From Synechococcus sp. CB0101 (GTDB lineage Bacteria > Cyanobacteriota > Cyanobacteriia > PCC-6307 > Cyanobiaceae), in assembly GCF_000179235.2 (NCBI RefSeq), contig NZ_CP039373.1:2725617-2789616 (forward strand): a stretch of 64,000 nt of DNA, given 5' to 3'. A program made the position numbers and the translations under genes. Positions within the stretch are counted from its first letter, which is position 1. Each line of letters opens with the position of its first letter. Below the pieces are notes generated by a model, which made no database searches, was not told the origin of the DNA, and saw only the letters and a list, made by a program, of their open reading frames with translations. Positions 26,534 through 35,582 of this stretch are shown in pieces.

Positions 26534-27381
26534 ACGCGTTCAGCGCCGGACTCGGGCTCCTGGCCGGGCTGATGGTCGTCGCCCTGGCGATCCGCAATGC
26601 GGTGGGGCGTGCGCAGCTGGAGCGGGTGATCTTTGAATCCGACACCCCAGCTGGGAAGCGCTTTGATCTGGCGCTGCTGATCGCCATCGTGCTCAGCGTG
26701 CTGCTGGTGGCGTTGGAGAGCGATCCACGGCTGCGCGGCCAACACCGCAGTGTGTTCGAGGCCCTGGAACTGCTGTTCTCCAGCCTGTTCAGCCTCGAAT
26801 ACCTGCTGCGACTGCTCTGCAGCCGGCAGCCCTGGTCCTATGCCCGCAGCTTCTTCGGCCTGGTGGACTTGGTTTCGAGCCTGCCGCCGCTGCTCACCCT
26901 GGGCATCCCGGCCGGGCAATCGCTGCTGATCGTGCGGGTGCTGCGGCTCCTTCGGGTGTTCCGGATCCTCAAGCTGGGCTCGTATCTCGATGAGGCCGAG
27001 GTGCTGCGTCAGGCCCTGGTGGCCAGTCGGCGCAAGATCAGCGTGTTTCTGCTCACGATCGTGGCGCTGGTGGTGCTGATCGGCACGTTGATGTACGTGA
27101 TCGAAGGGGAACGCAGCGGCTTCACCAGCATTCCGGTGGGCATCTATTGGGCGGTGGTCACGATCACCACCGTGGGCTACGGCGATGTCGCTCCCGTCAC
27201 CACCCTGGGCCGCTTCGTGGCCTCGCTGGTGATGCTGCTGGGCTACAGCATCATTGCGGTGCCCACCGGAATCGTGACGGCCAGCCTCCAGGAGGCACAC
27301 CGCCAGCAGCGCCACCAAACGGAAGGATCAAAGGCACAGGAGCAATGCCCGCACTGCGGCGGGCCGCTTCACCTCGACTGA
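26530..27381 (+). CDS. voltage-gated-type potassium channel with C-terminal CxxC
   Basis: A 283-residue six-helix ion channel. The S4-like helix IVRVLRLLRVFRILKLG (residues 134-150) has Arg at every third position, the voltage-sensor pattern. The pore loop contains TTVGYGD (213-219), the K+ selectivity filter, followed by the S6 helix. There is no RCK domain; instead a short tail ends in CPHCGGPLHLD, half of a zinc-ribbon-like motif (C273, C276). The start is GTG at 26530, overlapping the menF stop. It converges on gshB, with 7 bp between. Confidence 0.9.
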   Translation: MNAFSAGLGLLAGLMVVALAIRNAVGRAQLERVIFESDTPAGKRFDLALLIAIVLSVLLVALESDPRLRGQHRSVFEALELLFSSLFSLEYLLRLLCSRQPWSYARSFFGLVDLVSSLPPLLTLGIPAGQSLLIVRVLRLLRVFRILKLGSYLDEAEVLRQALVASRRKISVFLLTIVALVVLIGTLMYVIEGERSGFTSIPVGIYWAVVTITTVGYGDVAPVTTLGRFVASLVMLLGYSIIAVPTGIVTASLQEAHRQQRHQTEGSKAQEQCPHCGGPLHLD

Positions 27382-27388
27382 GCCACGA

Positions 27389-28384
27389 TCAGCTGCTCAG
27401 CAGTTGCGCGATGGTCTGATCGGCCAAGGCGATCCCACCCAGTCGCTCCACCTCGCGCACACCGGTGGGGCTGGTCACGTTGATCTCGCTGAGGCGGCCA
27501 TCGATCACATCGATGCCCACAAAGAACAAACCCTCCGCCTGAAGAGCCGGGGCCAGCTCGGCGCAGATGCGCCGCTCCTGATCCGTGAGCTCGGTGGCTT
27601 CCGGTGAACCACCCACCGCCAGGTTGCTGCGGAACTCCCCGGGGGCGGGCTTGCGGTTCACAGCGCCGAGCGGCTCACCGTTCACCAGCAGGATGCGCTT
27701 ATCGCCCGCGGTCACCGCTGGCAGGAAGGCCTGCACCATCACGGGCAAGGTCTGCTGGTTGGTGACTAGCTCCAGCAGCGCCTTCAAACCAGGTGCATCG
27801 GCATGGCTGCGCACCACCCCCTGACCAGCACGCCCCCCAAGGGGCTTGAGCACCACATCGCCGTGATCCGCGGCGAAGCCGGCCAACTGTTCGGCGTTGC
27901 TGCTCACCAGGCTCGGAGCCATCAGATAGCTCCAGCGCAGGGCCCCCAGCTTCTCGTTCCAGGCCCGCAGCGAGGCAGGGCGGTTGAGCACCCGCACCCC
28001 TTGGCGCTCCGCCAGTTCCAGCAGATGGGTGGCATAGAGGTAAGCCTCATCCACGGGCGGGTCTTTGCGCATCCACACCCGCGGGAACGCGCTCAGCGGC
28101 AGCCAGCGGGGCTCCTCGGCCTCAAACCAGGGGTCCGGCAGATCCCAGCCACTGGCGGTGGGACGAATCTCGGCCAGCCAGATCGGTTGGGCCAGCACCA
28201 TCGGCTCATGGGCGGGATCGCTGCCACGCACCGCCAACTGAGCTGGCGTGCACACCCAGACCTGCTGACCAGCACGTTGCGCGGCCTGCATCAGCGCCAC
28301 GCTGGAATCTTTGGTGGGACGAAGCTGCGTGATCGGATCGATCACAAACAGTTGGGCCTCGCGCCCCAGATCAATCCGGCTCAA
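27389..28384 (-). CDS. gshB: glutathione synthetase
   Basis: ATP-grasp enzyme that adds glycine to gamma-glutamylcysteine. It has 331 residues. The N-terminal [20 protein letters not shown] is the GshB prokaryotic N-domain signature. ATP-grasp blocks are [34 protein letters not shown] and [20 protein letters not shown]. It is coupled by a 4-bp overlap to the glutaredoxin gene upstream, giving a glutathione synthesis and use unit (grx then gshB). gshA is not in the window. Confidence 0.95.
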   Translation of the reverse strand: MSRIDLGREAQLFVIDPITQLRPTKDSSVALMQAAQRAGQQVWVCTPAQLAVRGSDPAHEPMVLAQPIWLAEIRPTASGWDLPDPWFEAEEPRWLPLSAFPRVWMRKDPPVDEAYLYATHLLELAERQGVRVLNRPASLRAWNEKLGALRWSYLMAPSLVSSNAEQLAGFAADHGDVVLKPLGGRAGQGVVRSHADAPGLKALLELVTNQQTLPVMVQAFLPAVTAGDKRILLVNGEPLGAVNRKPAPGEFRSNLAVGGSPEATELTDQERRICAELAPALQAEGLFFVGIDVIDGRLSEINVTSPTGVREVERLGGIALADQTIAQLLSS

Positions 28385-28644
28385 GCGGTGGCTCCGAGCA
28401 GCACATCGAGCTGGCCGCTGCGCTCGAGGGCATGCAGGTCGTCGCAGCCACCCACGTGCTGCCCATTGATGAAGGTCTGCGGCACGCTGCGCCGGCCGCC
28501 ACTCTTGGCCGCCATATCAGCTCGGGCCGCCTCATCACCATCGATGGCGTACTCGGTGTAGGTCACACCCTTGCGATCCAGCAGTGCCTTGGCCCGTACG
28601 CAAAAGGGACATAGTCGCCAGGTATAAATCTCGACGCTCGGCAT
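28381..28644 (-). CDS. grxC: glutaredoxin (CPFC type)
   Basis: An 87-residue dithiol glutaredoxin that uses glutathione to reduce disulfides. The active site is [12 protein letters not shown] (Cys12 and Cys15). [20 protein letters not shown] carries the cis-Pro and the GG glutathione-binding motif. It overlaps gshB by 4 bp, an informative pairing. Its start at 28644 lies 5 bp from a perfect inverted repeat (28649-28677) shared with the divergent FUSC-like operon, so both may be under one regulator. Confidence 0.93.
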   Translation of the reverse strand: MPSVEIYTWRLCPFCVRAKALLDRKGVTYTEYAIDGDEAARADMAAKSGGRRSVPQTFINGQHVGGCDDLHALERSGQLDVLLGATA

Positions 28645-28658
28645 AAATCCCGCATAAT
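28631..28658 (+). promoter_or_regulatory. candidate promoter for the FUSC-like operon
   Basis: TCGACG at 28631-28636 (four of six to TTGACA) and CATAAT at 28653-28658 (five of six to TATAAT) are 16 bp apart on the plus strand. Transcription from here would give a leader of about 30 nt before the ATG at 28695. The -10 hexamer lies in the left arm of the inverted repeat, so a bound regulator would block it. This is motif reading only. Confidence 0.35.
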
Positions 28659-28677
28659 CACCTGGATCTTATGCGGG
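28649..28677. repeat. perfect 9-bp inverted repeat, candidate operator
   Basis: CCCGCATAA (28649-28657) and its exact reverse complement TTATGCGGG (28669-28677) are separated by 11 bp. The repeat occupies the 50-bp gap between the divergent grxC and FUSC-like genes and overlaps a -10-like hexamer. Symmetry, location and lack of a U-tract favour a protein-binding operator over a terminator. Confidence 0.6.
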
Positions 28678-28694
28678 TCTGATGCTTCGGAGCG

Positions 28695-29489
28695 ATGGCC
28701 CTCCGCTCACTTTCAGCTCAGCAAATCCGCAACGCTTGGCAGGTGGGGTTCGCAGGCTTCCTGGCCACTGGCCTTTACCTGAGCGCTGGCGACGCAGCCC
28801 TGCGCATCGATGGCTTCTATGTGGTTTACGGAGTAGCTCGCAGCCTGCTGCCTACCCCTGAAGCCTCGCTGAAAGCAGCAAAGGCAAGGATCGTGGGCAC
28901 GGTCTTTGGTGGCCTCGTCGTGGTGATGCTGATCAAAGCGGTCAGCAACTGGCTCGCCGTGGGCATTGGCTATGTGCTGGTGAAACTGCTGGGCCGGCGT
29001 CTGGGACTGGATGACGCCACCTTGATGAACGGCGTGATCATGGCGTTGCTGCTGGTGGCGGTGCCCGGGTACCAGGACATGGGAGGCCTGTATGTGCTGT
29101 ACCGCACTGGCTGGCATCTGATCGGTCTGATGCTCGGCATGGCCGTTGAACGATTGTTTTGGTTCAGTCCTCTGCTGAAGCGACTGCAATCCAGCGAATT
29201 GGCACTGATCGCCCAACTGGAAGATCTTCTGAACCGGGCACCCGCCCAACGCGACCTGGAATTGATCAGCGCATACGACTCCCACTGCAGCCTGCGCAGC
29301 GTCGTGCTGAGAAGTGATCAGGCCGCTGTGCTCAGCACTCCTGAATCCCAGCAACGGCAAGAGTGGCTGGAACGAGCCGTGCGCCATGGCGTCGCACGGC
29401 AACGAGTCCAGGGGCCGCTGGCAGCCATTGATGCAGATGGATGCAGTGAAGCCCTGCGACAGCTCAAATGCAGTGGCGGCGTGGCATGA
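28695..29489 (+). CDS. FUSC-like membrane protein (first of tandem pair)
   Basis: A 264-residue protein whose N-terminal half has about five to six membrane helices and whose C-terminal half is soluble and helical. The start IRNAWQVGFAGFLATGLYLS, GFYVVYGVARSLLPTPEASL and KAARIVGTVFGG-type region (KAAKARIVGTVFGGLVVV) match the FUSC/aromatic-acid exporter N-domain pattern. Full-length FUSC proteins have two such halves. Here the halves appear as two adjacent genes. ATG at 28695. The next gene overlaps the stop by 4 bp. The substrate is unknown. Confidence 0.72.
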   Translation: MALRSLSAQQIRNAWQVGFAGFLATGLYLSAGDAALRIDGFYVVYGVARSLLPTPEASLKAAKARIVGTVFGGLVVVMLIKAVSNWLAVGIGYVLVKLLGRRLGLDDATLMNGVIMALLLVAVPGYQDMGGLYVLYRTGWHLIGLMLGMAVERLFWFSPLLKRLQSSELALIAQLEDLLNRAPAQRDLELISAYDSHCSLRSVVLRSDQAAVLSTPESQQRQEWLERAVRHGVARQRVQGPLAAIDADGCSEALRQLKCSGGVA

Positions 29490-30511
29490 CGATGCCCCCT
29501 CAATGGGCCTTGGTTCTGCGCAATGGGGTCATCTTGATGCTCGCAATTGCAGCCGCGAATTTCATTGGCCTGCCGGAGGGCTTGTTTCTCGCCCTCGCAA
29601 TACTGACGGTTCTCGAGCCGGATCTTGGTGGTGGCGTCATCGCCGGTCGCGAGAGAATCGTAGGCACGCTGCTGGGATTGCTGGCGGTTGTGATCACAGC
29701 AGGAATCGCTCCGGTGCTTCCGCTGCCGGCACGGGTGTTTAGCGGCCTACTTCTTGTACGCCTATTCGGCTTCACCGCCGGACTGAACAATGGCTTCATT
29801 GTGGGCGGCCATGTAGTGGCGGGCAGCCTCCTTCACCATCTGGACAGCTGGTGGGATTACGCCTTCTGGCGCACGTTGATGACCATTCTCGGAGTTCTGA
29901 TCGGTGTGCTTGTATCCCAGCGCGTGTACAGCCAGCGCTCAGCCAGCAACTGGAGAGAACGGTGCCGCAGCTGGACCGAAGCATTGGCTGATGCTCTTCT
30001 CAACATGAACAACATTCATGGCAATGATCGGGTTTATCTGACTCTTCGGGAGCAACGCAATGCCCTGCGCCGAGGCCTCCCCCAGCTCGTAGCTGAGCAA
30101 TCGGTGACACGCAGCAAGCATGATGACGTTCGCTGGGCCCAAGAAGTCCTGCAGCACTGCAGCACCGTGATGAGCAGCTGCAGGGACATCAGTGGATTGC
30201 TCAGGAGCCAGCTCAACCTGACACCCGCTCTAACGCAAACAACACAAGCCCTGCAGCACCTGGGCAGCGATCGCCTGCGCGCCACCGGGCGTGAAGCATC
30301 CTTGCAGCAAAACGAATGGCCCCGTGTTCGCCGCCAACTGAACCAGGCGATCGAGACAGATCTCCTCCAGCCTTGCGGACCTGAGCCCCCCTCTGAGGAT
30401 GCGGAGAAACAGACCAAGCTGTTTCTGGCCAGTCGGCTGCTTTTGCTCGCTGATGCCCTTGAGCGACTGGCCGAATCACCGGCGAGAAAGCAGCAGGATC
30501 CCCTGATCTAG
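29486..30511 (+). CDS. FUSC-like membrane protein (second of tandem pair)
   Basis: A 341-residue protein from ATG 29486, with helices in the first 145 residues ([40 protein letters not shown]) then a long soluble helical tail. [17 protein letters not shown] is the FUSC-type block also seen in the first gene. The tail (about residues 150-341) is richer in Gln, Arg and Leu. Coupling by ATGA to the preceding gene suggests the two products form one exporter complex. GC content looks slightly lower than in the neighbours. Confidence 0.7.
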   Translation: MTMPPQWALVLRNGVILMLAIAAANFIGLPEGLFLALAILTVLEPDLGGGVIAGRERIVGTLLGLLAVVITAGIAPVLPLPARVFSGLLLVRLFGFTAGLNNGFIVGGHVVAGSLLHHLDSWWDYAFWRTLMTILGVLIGVLVSQRVYSQRSASNWRERCRSWTEALADALLNMNNIHGNDRVYLTLREQRNALRRGLPQLVAEQSVTRSKHDDVRWAQEVLQHCSTVMSSCRDISGLLRSQLNLTPALTQTTQALQHLGSDRLRATGREASLQQNEWPRVRRQLNQAIETDLLQPCGPEPPSEDAEKQTKLFLASRLLLLADALERLAESPARKQQDPLI

Positions 30512-30539
30512 GGTCTCAAAATCCTGCCCTAGTGCACCG

Positions 30540-31668
30540 GTGCTCGATCTCACCGACTTCAAGCGCGACCTCTCCGAGCTCACTGACCGCCTGGGCAATG
30601 CCCAGGACTGTCTTTGACGTTCCTGCACTGAAAGCACGCCAGCAGGACCTCGAACAACTGGCCTCCCAGCCCGATTTCTGGGATGACCAGAAGCAGGCCC
30701 AGGCCAAGATGCGCCAGCTCGATGAGGTGAAAGCCCAGCTCGAGCAGCTCTCCCAGTGGCAAGGCGCCGTGGCCGATGCCGAGGCCACCGTGGAGATCTA
30801 CGGCCTCGAACCCGATGAGGAGCTGCTCAGCGAATCCAACGAAGCCCTGCAGAAGCTGCGGTCCGATCTGGACCGCTGGGAGCTGGAGCGCCTGCTCAGC
30901 GGCCCCTACGACAAGGAGGGCGCCGTGATCAGCATCAACGCGGGTGCCGGTGGCACCGACGCCCAGGACTGGGCGCTGATGCTGATGCGCATGTACACCC
31001 GCTGGGCTGAAGACCACGGCATGAAGGTGACCGTGGACGAACTCAGCGAGGGGGAAGAAGCAGGCATCAAGAGCTGCACGATCGAGATCGAGGGTCGCTA
31101 CGCCTACGGCTACCTGCGCAATGAGAAGGGCACCCACCGCCTGGTGCGCATCTCACCGTTCAACGCCAACGACAAGCGCCAGACCAGCTTCGCCGGTGTG
31201 GAGGTGATGCCCAAGATCGAGGAGGAGGTGAAGCTCGACATCCCCGACAAAGACCTCGAGATCACCACCTCACGCTCCGGTGGCGCCGGCGGCCAGAACG
31301 TGAACAAGGTGGAAACGGCCGTGCGCATCCTGCACATCCCCACCGGCTTGTTCGTGCGTTGTACCCAGGAGCGCTCGCAGCTCCAGAACAAAGAAAAGGC
31401 CATGGCCCTGCTGATGGCCAAGCTGCTGGTGATCGCCCAGGAGCAGCGCGCTGCCGAGATCGCCGACATCCGCGGCGACATCGTGGAAGCGGCCTGGGGC
31501 AACCAGATCCGCAACTACGTCTTCCACCCGTACCAAATGGTGAAAGACCTGCGCACCCAACACGAAACCACCGACGTGCAAGGCGTGATGGACGGCGATC
31601 TCGATCCCTTCATCCAAAGCCTGTTGCACGCAGGCGTTGAAGTGGCAGGAGGCGGCGGCGATGAGTGA
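30540..31668 (+). CDS. prfB: peptide chain release factor 2 (programmed +1 frameshift)
   Basis: RF2 releases peptides at UGA and UAA. The coding region is split: GTG at 30540 opens a 25-codon leader ([20 protein letters not shown]) that ends at CTT TGA (30612-30617). A +1 shift onto GAC (30616) joins it to the main frame beginning [15 protein letters not shown], giving 375 residues in all. The stop-recognition block lies in the middle domain, and the catalytic GGQ is in [19 protein letters not shown]. Autoregulation by RF2 level is known for this arrangement. The start of the next gene overlaps the stop by 8 bp. Confidence 0.95.
30612..30618 (+). promoter_or_regulatory. prfB +1 programmed frameshift site
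   Basis: CTTTGAC is the classic bacterial prfB slip site, where the in-frame UGA stalls when RF2 is scarce and the ribosome moves forward by one. An AGGA four bases upstream (30604-30607) could serve as the stimulating Shine-Dalgarno-like element, though it is weaker and one base further away than in E. coli. Confidence 0.92.
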
Positions 31669-31867
31669 TCCCATCAACGAGGCCGCCCCAGCGCAAGCGA
31701 CCGCCGCTGCCAGCGGCGAAAACCCCAGCTTCACCAAGCTGGCGATGCGCAACATGGTGCGCAAGGGCAAGCTCAGCCTGTTCCACTTCGGCCTGACCGC
31801 CCTGGGGTTTGTCGGCTTCATCGTGCTGGTGGCCTGGCTGGGCCGGCCGCAGCTCCCCGGGAGCTGA
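31661..31867 (+). CDS. DUF3285 family one-helix membrane protein
   Basis: A 68-residue cyanobacterial protein. After a variable N-terminus comes [20 protein letters not shown], then [20 protein letters not shown], a single membrane helix, and a short tail. The [11 protein letters not shown] motif before the helix is the DUF3285 hallmark; the function is unknown. ATG at 31661 overlaps the prfB stop by 8 bp, and the gene ends 3 bp before ybeY, so it belongs to a prfB-DUF3285-ybeY-dgkA-trpG run. Confidence 0.88.
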   Translation: MSDPINEAAPAQATAAASGENPSFTKLAMRNMVRKGKLSLFHFGLTALGFVGFIVLVAWLGRPQLPGS

Positions 31868-31870
31868 ACG

Positions 31871-32440
31871 ATGGCATCCACCGAAGCCGCTGACCTCAAG
31901 CCCGATCTGGATCTTGCCTTCGAGGCCGATGACAGCCTCGCGGCCGAGCTGCTGGCCGCAGCGGGAGACCTGGCCGATCCGATGGCGGGTGCCGAGCTTT
32001 GGCACACCCGCATCAGCGACTGGCTGGAGCAGATGGCGGCAGAGCTACCGGCGGAGCTGCAGGCACCGGCCTACAGCCTGGGGCTGAGCTTGGTGGGTGA
32101 TGCCGAAATCGCTGAGCTCAACGGCGATTGGCGCGGCAAGAGCGGTCCCACCGACGTGCTCGCCTTTGCCGCCCAAGACGATGGCCTCGACGACGCGCCG
32201 CCGATCCCGATGCCCGACGACGAGGGCGAGGAAGCCCTCGAACTCGGCGACATTGTGATTTCCCTGGAAACCGCCGCCCGGCAAGCGCCGGAGCATGGAC
32301 ATTCCCTGGTGGAGGAACTGCAGTTCCTGGCCACCCACGGTCTGCTGCACCTGCTGGGTTGGGATCACCCCGACGACGCCAGCCTGGCGCTGATGCTGGC
32401 CCGGCAGGAACGACTACTCGCCAACCCCGACCAGCGGTAG
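31871..32440 (+). CDS. ybeY: endoribonuclease YbeY, rRNA maturation factor
   Basis: Zinc-dependent endoribonuclease involved in 16S rRNA 3'-end maturation and ribosome quality control. The metal motif is HGLLHLLGWDH (about residues 155-165), close to the consensus HGxLHLxGYDH. LSLVGDAEIAELNGDWRGKSGPTDVLAF, read in part, is the other family block. It has 189 residues, somewhat longer than the E. coli protein because of an acidic N-terminal extension. It sits between DUF3285 and dgkA. Confidence 0.95.
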   Translation: MASTEAADLKPDLDLAFEADDSLAAELLAAAGDLADPMAGAELWHTRISDWLEQMAAELPAELQAPAYSLGLSLVGDAEIAELNGDWRGKSGPTDVLAFAAQDDGLDDAPPIPMPDDEGEEALELGDIVISLETAARQAPEHGHSLVEELQFLATHGLLHLLGWDHPDDASLALMLARQERLLANPDQR

Positions 32441-32476
32441 GGTGCGGCCGGATGCACGCAGCGGGAGCCTTGGCGC

Positions 32477-32998
32477 ATGCTCGTTCCCCAGGAACCCAGC
32501 CCCGAGCGGAGACCGATGCTGCGCGATCTGAACCGAGACGGGATGCGCACCAGCCTCGATCAACCCGCTAACACCCTGCCGAACAGCACCGACCCAGCAC
32601 CCAAGGTGCGCCGCCTCGGCGCCTGGGCCGTTGCCGGTGATCTGCCCTCCAGCTTTCGCTACGCCGCCCAGGGACTGATCTACGGCTTCCGCAGCCAACG
32701 CAACTTCCGCATCCATGTGGTGACGGGAGCTGTGGTGTTCTTCCTCGGTCTATGGCTGCAGTTGCCGCTCGAGCAGCTGGCGGTGCTCGTACTCACCGTG
32801 GCGGCGGTGCTCGTGCTGGAGCTGATCAACACCGCCACCGAAGCGGTGGTGGATCTGGCGATCGGCCGTCGCTTTCACCCCCTGGCCCGCATCGCCAAGG
32901 ACTGCGCCGCCGCCGCCGTGCTCGTGTCGGCCATCAGTTCACTGGTGATCGCGGTGCTGCTGCTGCTGCCACCCCTGCTGGCGCGCCTGGGCGTTTGA
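32477..32998 (+). CDS. dgkA: diacylglycerol kinase, DgkA family
   Basis: Small integral-membrane kinase of the DgkA/undecaprenol kinase family. After an N-terminal cytosolic extension of about 50 residues come [20 protein letters not shown], a first helix, then the catalytic [18 protein letters not shown] (with Glu and Asn conserved) and [17 protein letters not shown]. It has 173 residues from ATG 32477; ATG at 32516 would also give a complete domain. Whether the substrate is diacylglycerol or undecaprenol cannot be read here. It follows ybeY by 36 bp and precedes trpG by 23 bp. Confidence 0.93.
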   Translation: MLVPQEPSPERRPMLRDLNRDGMRTSLDQPANTLPNSTDPAPKVRRLGAWAVAGDLPSSFRYAAQGLIYGFRSQRNFRIHVVTGAVVFFLGLWLQLPLEQLAVLVLTVAAVLVLELINTATEAVVDLAIGRRFHPLARIAKDCAAAAVLVSAISSLVIAVLLLLPPLLARLGV

Positions 32999-33021
32999 AT
33001 GGGGCCTGGCCAGGCGCGGCG

Positions 33022-33618
33022 ATGCTTCTCGTTCTCGACAACTACGACAGCTTCACCTTCAACCTGGTGCAGTACCTGGGTGAGCTGGCCGCCGATCACC
33101 CGATCACCGACGACCTGCGGGTGGAGCGCAATGACGCGCTCACCCTGGATCAGATCCGCGAACTCGCTCCCGACGCGATCCTGATCTCCCCCGGCCCCGG
33201 TGACCCCGACCAATCCGGGGTCTGCCTGGAGGTGCTGCGGGAGCTCAGCCCCACCATCCCCACCCTGGGGGTGTGCCTCGGCCATCAATCGATTGCCCAG
33301 GTGTACGGGGGCAAGGTGGTGCGCGCCAAGGAACTGATGCACGGCAAAACGTCGCCCGTGCTGCATGAAGGGCAAGGCGTGTTCGCCGGCCTGCCCAACC
33401 CCCTCACCGCCACCCGCTATCACAGCCTGATCGCCGAGCGTGAGTCGCTACCTGACTGCCTGGAGATCACCGCCTGGCTCGAGGACGGCACGATCATGGG
33501 CCTGCGCCATCGCGACTATCCGCACCTCCAGGGAGTGCAGTTCCACCCCGAGAGCGTGCTCACCCAGAACGGCCACCAGCTGCTGAGCAATTTCCTCACC
33601 CAGGCAGCAGCGGGCTAG
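33022..33618 (+). CDS. trpG: anthranilate/aminodeoxychorismate synthase component II
   Basis: Class I glutamine amidotransferase that supplies ammonia to TrpE or PabB. The start [20 protein letters not shown] is diagnostic. The nucleophile Cys is in [16 protein letters not shown], and the catalytic His/Glu are in GVQFHPES. It has 198 residues from ATG 33022. The same protein often serves both tryptophan and folate synthesis in cyanobacteria, so pabA is an equally fair name. No trpE is adjacent. Confidence 0.93.
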   Translation: MLLVLDNYDSFTFNLVQYLGELAADHPITDDLRVERNDALTLDQIRELAPDAILISPGPGDPDQSGVCLEVLRELSPTIPTLGVCLGHQSIAQVYGGKVVRAKELMHGKTSPVLHEGQGVFAGLPNPLTATRYHSLIAERESLPDCLEITAWLEDGTIMGLRHRDYPHLQGVQFHPESVLTQNGHQLLSNFLTQAAAG

Positions 33619-33654
33619 GGTTCGGCCCACGCATTCCAGGCAACCCGCTCCACC

Positions 33655-34419
33655 ATGGCCCTGCCGACGTTGGTTGCTCTGCGCAAAAAGGTTTCTCTGC
33701 ATCAGACCGTTTCGTTGCCGATTCGCGCGCTGACCGCCGCGGCCGTCACCCTGCCGCTGGCCGCCAGCGCCAACACCGGCGTCACGATCACCAGCTACGG
33801 GCACAGCGCCTTGCTGATCCGCGGCGGTGGCGCCACGGTGCTGCTCAACCCGTTCAAGGCCGTGGGCTGCGCCGCGGGCCTCGCCGAACCGCGGGTGAGT
33901 GCCAACGTGATCCTGGCGAGCAGCCGCCTGCTGGATGAGGGGGCGCCTGTGGCCAGTGGCCGCCTGCTCAGCAGCCCCGGCTCCTACCGCGTCGCTGGCC
34001 TGAAGATCGAGGGCATCTCCGCTCCCCACGATCGCTTCGGCGGACGCCGCTTCGGTCAGTCCACCCTGTGGCGCTGGAAGCAGGGCGGCCTGGAGTTCGC
34101 CCATCTGGGCGGCACGGCCGCCGAGCTCAACCCCGAAGACAAGGTGCTGCTGGGCAAACCCGATGTGCTGATCATCGGCGTGGGCGGCGGGGCCAAGGTG
34201 TACACCGGTCCGGAAGCCGCCGCCGTGGTGCGCGAGCTCAACCCACGGCGGGTGATTCCGGTGCAATACGTGAGCGGCACCGCTCCGAAAGACTGCGATC
34301 AGGGCGGCGTGGACCCCTTCCTTCAGGCGATGAGCGGCACGCCGGTGAAACGCGTCGGCCGGGTGCTGAGCCTCCCCGCCAAGCTGAGCGAAGGCACCCA
34401 GATTGAGGTGATGCGCTGA
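33655..34419 (+). CDS. metallo-beta-lactamase-fold protein with degenerate metal sites
   Basis: A 254-residue protein with an N-terminal signal or anchor (LTAAAVTLPLAASANTG, ending near residue 40), so it is probably exported. The fold resembles UlaG-like Zn hydrolases: VTITSYGHSALLI, then LLNPF where active members have a DPF-type Asp, ANVILASSRLLDEG where the HxHxDH motif should be, and FAHLGGTA in place of HLGD. Nearly all expected metal ligands are missing, so hydrolase activity is doubtful. A hairpin follows the stop and separates it from convergent hisC. Confidence 0.78.
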   Translation: MALPTLVALRKKVSLHQTVSLPIRALTAAAVTLPLAASANTGVTITSYGHSALLIRGGGATVLLNPFKAVGCAAGLAEPRVSANVILASSRLLDEGAPVASGRLLSSPGSYRVAGLKIEGISAPHDRFGGRRFGQSTLWRWKQGGLEFAHLGGTAAELNPEDKVLLGKPDVLIIGVGGGAKVYTGPEAAAVVRELNPRRVIPVQYVSGTAPKDCDQGGVDPFLQAMSGTPVKRVGRVLSLPAKLSEGTQIEVMR

Positions 34420-34422
34420 TCT

Positions 34423-34449
34423 GGAGCCCTGAGCTGCATCCAGGGCTCC
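34423..34449. terminator. hairpin between convergent genes
   Basis: GGAGCCCTG (34423-34431) pairs perfectly with CAGGGCTCC (34441-34449) across a 9-nt loop. It sits between the stop of the metallo-beta-lactamase-fold gene and the end of convergent hisC. There is no U-tract on either side, so it may act as a bidirectional transcription barrier or an mRNA 3' end stabiliser. Confidence 0.55.
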
Positions 34450-34456
34450 GAAGGCC

Positions 34457-35578
34457 TCAGGTGCGGAGCGCCTCGATGGTCTGGTAGGCGTCCCAGAAGC
34501 GCCGCATCTGTTCACGGGTGCCGATGCTCACCCGCAGCGATCCATCAATCAACGGCTTGCCGGTCATCGCCCGCACCAAGATCCCAGCAGCGCGGAGCTC
34601 CTGATCCACCTCAGCGGGATCACGCTGGGGCCAGACCAACAGGTAGTTGCCTCCCTCCACGTGGTGGCGCACCCCGGCAACCCGCAACTGCTCCGCCATC
34701 CAGGTGCGGGCTTCGATCACCTCAGCCACATAGCCATCCACATAGGCCTGATCCTTCAACGCCGCAAAAGCAGCGGTGACGGCAAAGCTGTTGATGTCGT
34801 AGGGGCCGGTGACGCGGCTGATGCGATCCACCACAGCGGCATGGCCGATAGCAAAACCGATACGCAGGCCCGCCAGGCCAGCCGTTTTGGCCAAGGAGCG
34901 AAGCACCAGCAGATTGGGTAGTGAGCTGAAATCGGCCAGGGGCAACACGCTGTCGCCAGTGAAGGCTTCGTAGAGCTCATCCACCACCACCAACGTTTGC
35001 GGGGCAGCAGCAGCCAGCGCCAGGATCTGCTGCGGCGCCAGGCGCGTGCCAGTGGGGTTATTGGGGTTGCAGATCAACAGCAAGCGAGGGTTGGCGTTGA
35101 GCGCATGACGGATCGGCTCCAGCGGGAAGGCAAACGCGGCACCTTCGTAGGGAATGGCCTGGATCGCCATGCCCTGCATCTGGGCGCAGGGGGTGTAGTA
35201 GCCGAAGGTGGGCGATGTGGTGAGCAACGTCTCGCCGCGGTCGCCATAGGCATGAAAGATGGCGTGGATCGCCGCGTCGACCCCGTTGAACAGCCCCACC
35301 TGCTCAGGCTGCAACGGCAGATTCAGATTGGTGATCACGGCCTCCCGCAGGCCGTCGTATTCGGGATAGATCGCGATCTGATCGGCAGGGATCGCCCGCA
35401 ACGCCTCCACCACCTGCGGGCTCGGGCCGATGGTGTTCTCGTTGAAATCGAGCCGCAGCATCGGGCGCCGCCCCTCCAGCGGTGCGCTGTAGGCATGCAG
35501 GCTCTCCACCTCGGGGCGAGGCTGAGGGAACGAACTCTGCGAGGACGGATGGTCCTGGGCGGTGCGGTCTGCTGTCAT
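34457..35578 (-). CDS. hisC: histidinol-phosphate aminotransferase
   Basis: Class I/II PLP aminotransferase of histidine synthesis. LRLDFNENTIGPSPQVVEAL begins the conserved part; CNPNNPTGT and VVVDELYEAF are typical; the PLP lysine is in LRSLAKTAGLAGLRIGFAIG. It has 373 residues from ATG 35578, just 5 bp after the argS stop at 35583, so it is probably co-transcribed with argS. A longer frame to 35686 lies over argS and is not used. It could act on aromatic amino acids too, as HisC-like enzymes sometimes do. Confidence 0.9.
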   Translation of the reverse strand: MTADRTAQDHPSSQSSFPQPRPEVESLHAYSAPLEGRRPMLRLDFNENTIGPSPQVVEALRAIPADQIAIYPEYDGLREAVITNLNLPLQPEQVGLFNGVDAAIHAIFHAYGDRGETLLTTSPTFGYYTPCAQMQGMAIQAIPYEGAAFAFPLEPIRHALNANPRLLLICNPNNPTGTRLAPQQILALAAAAPQTLVVVDELYEAFTGDSVLPLADFSSLPNLLVLRSLAKTAGLAGLRIGFAIGHAAVVDRISRVTGPYDINSFAVTAAFAALKDQAYVDGYVAEVIEARTWMAEQLRVAGVRHHVEGGNYLLVWPQRDPAEVDQELRAAGILVRAMTGKPLIDGSLRVSIGTREQMRRFWDAYQTIEALRT

Positions 35579-35582
35579 CCGT

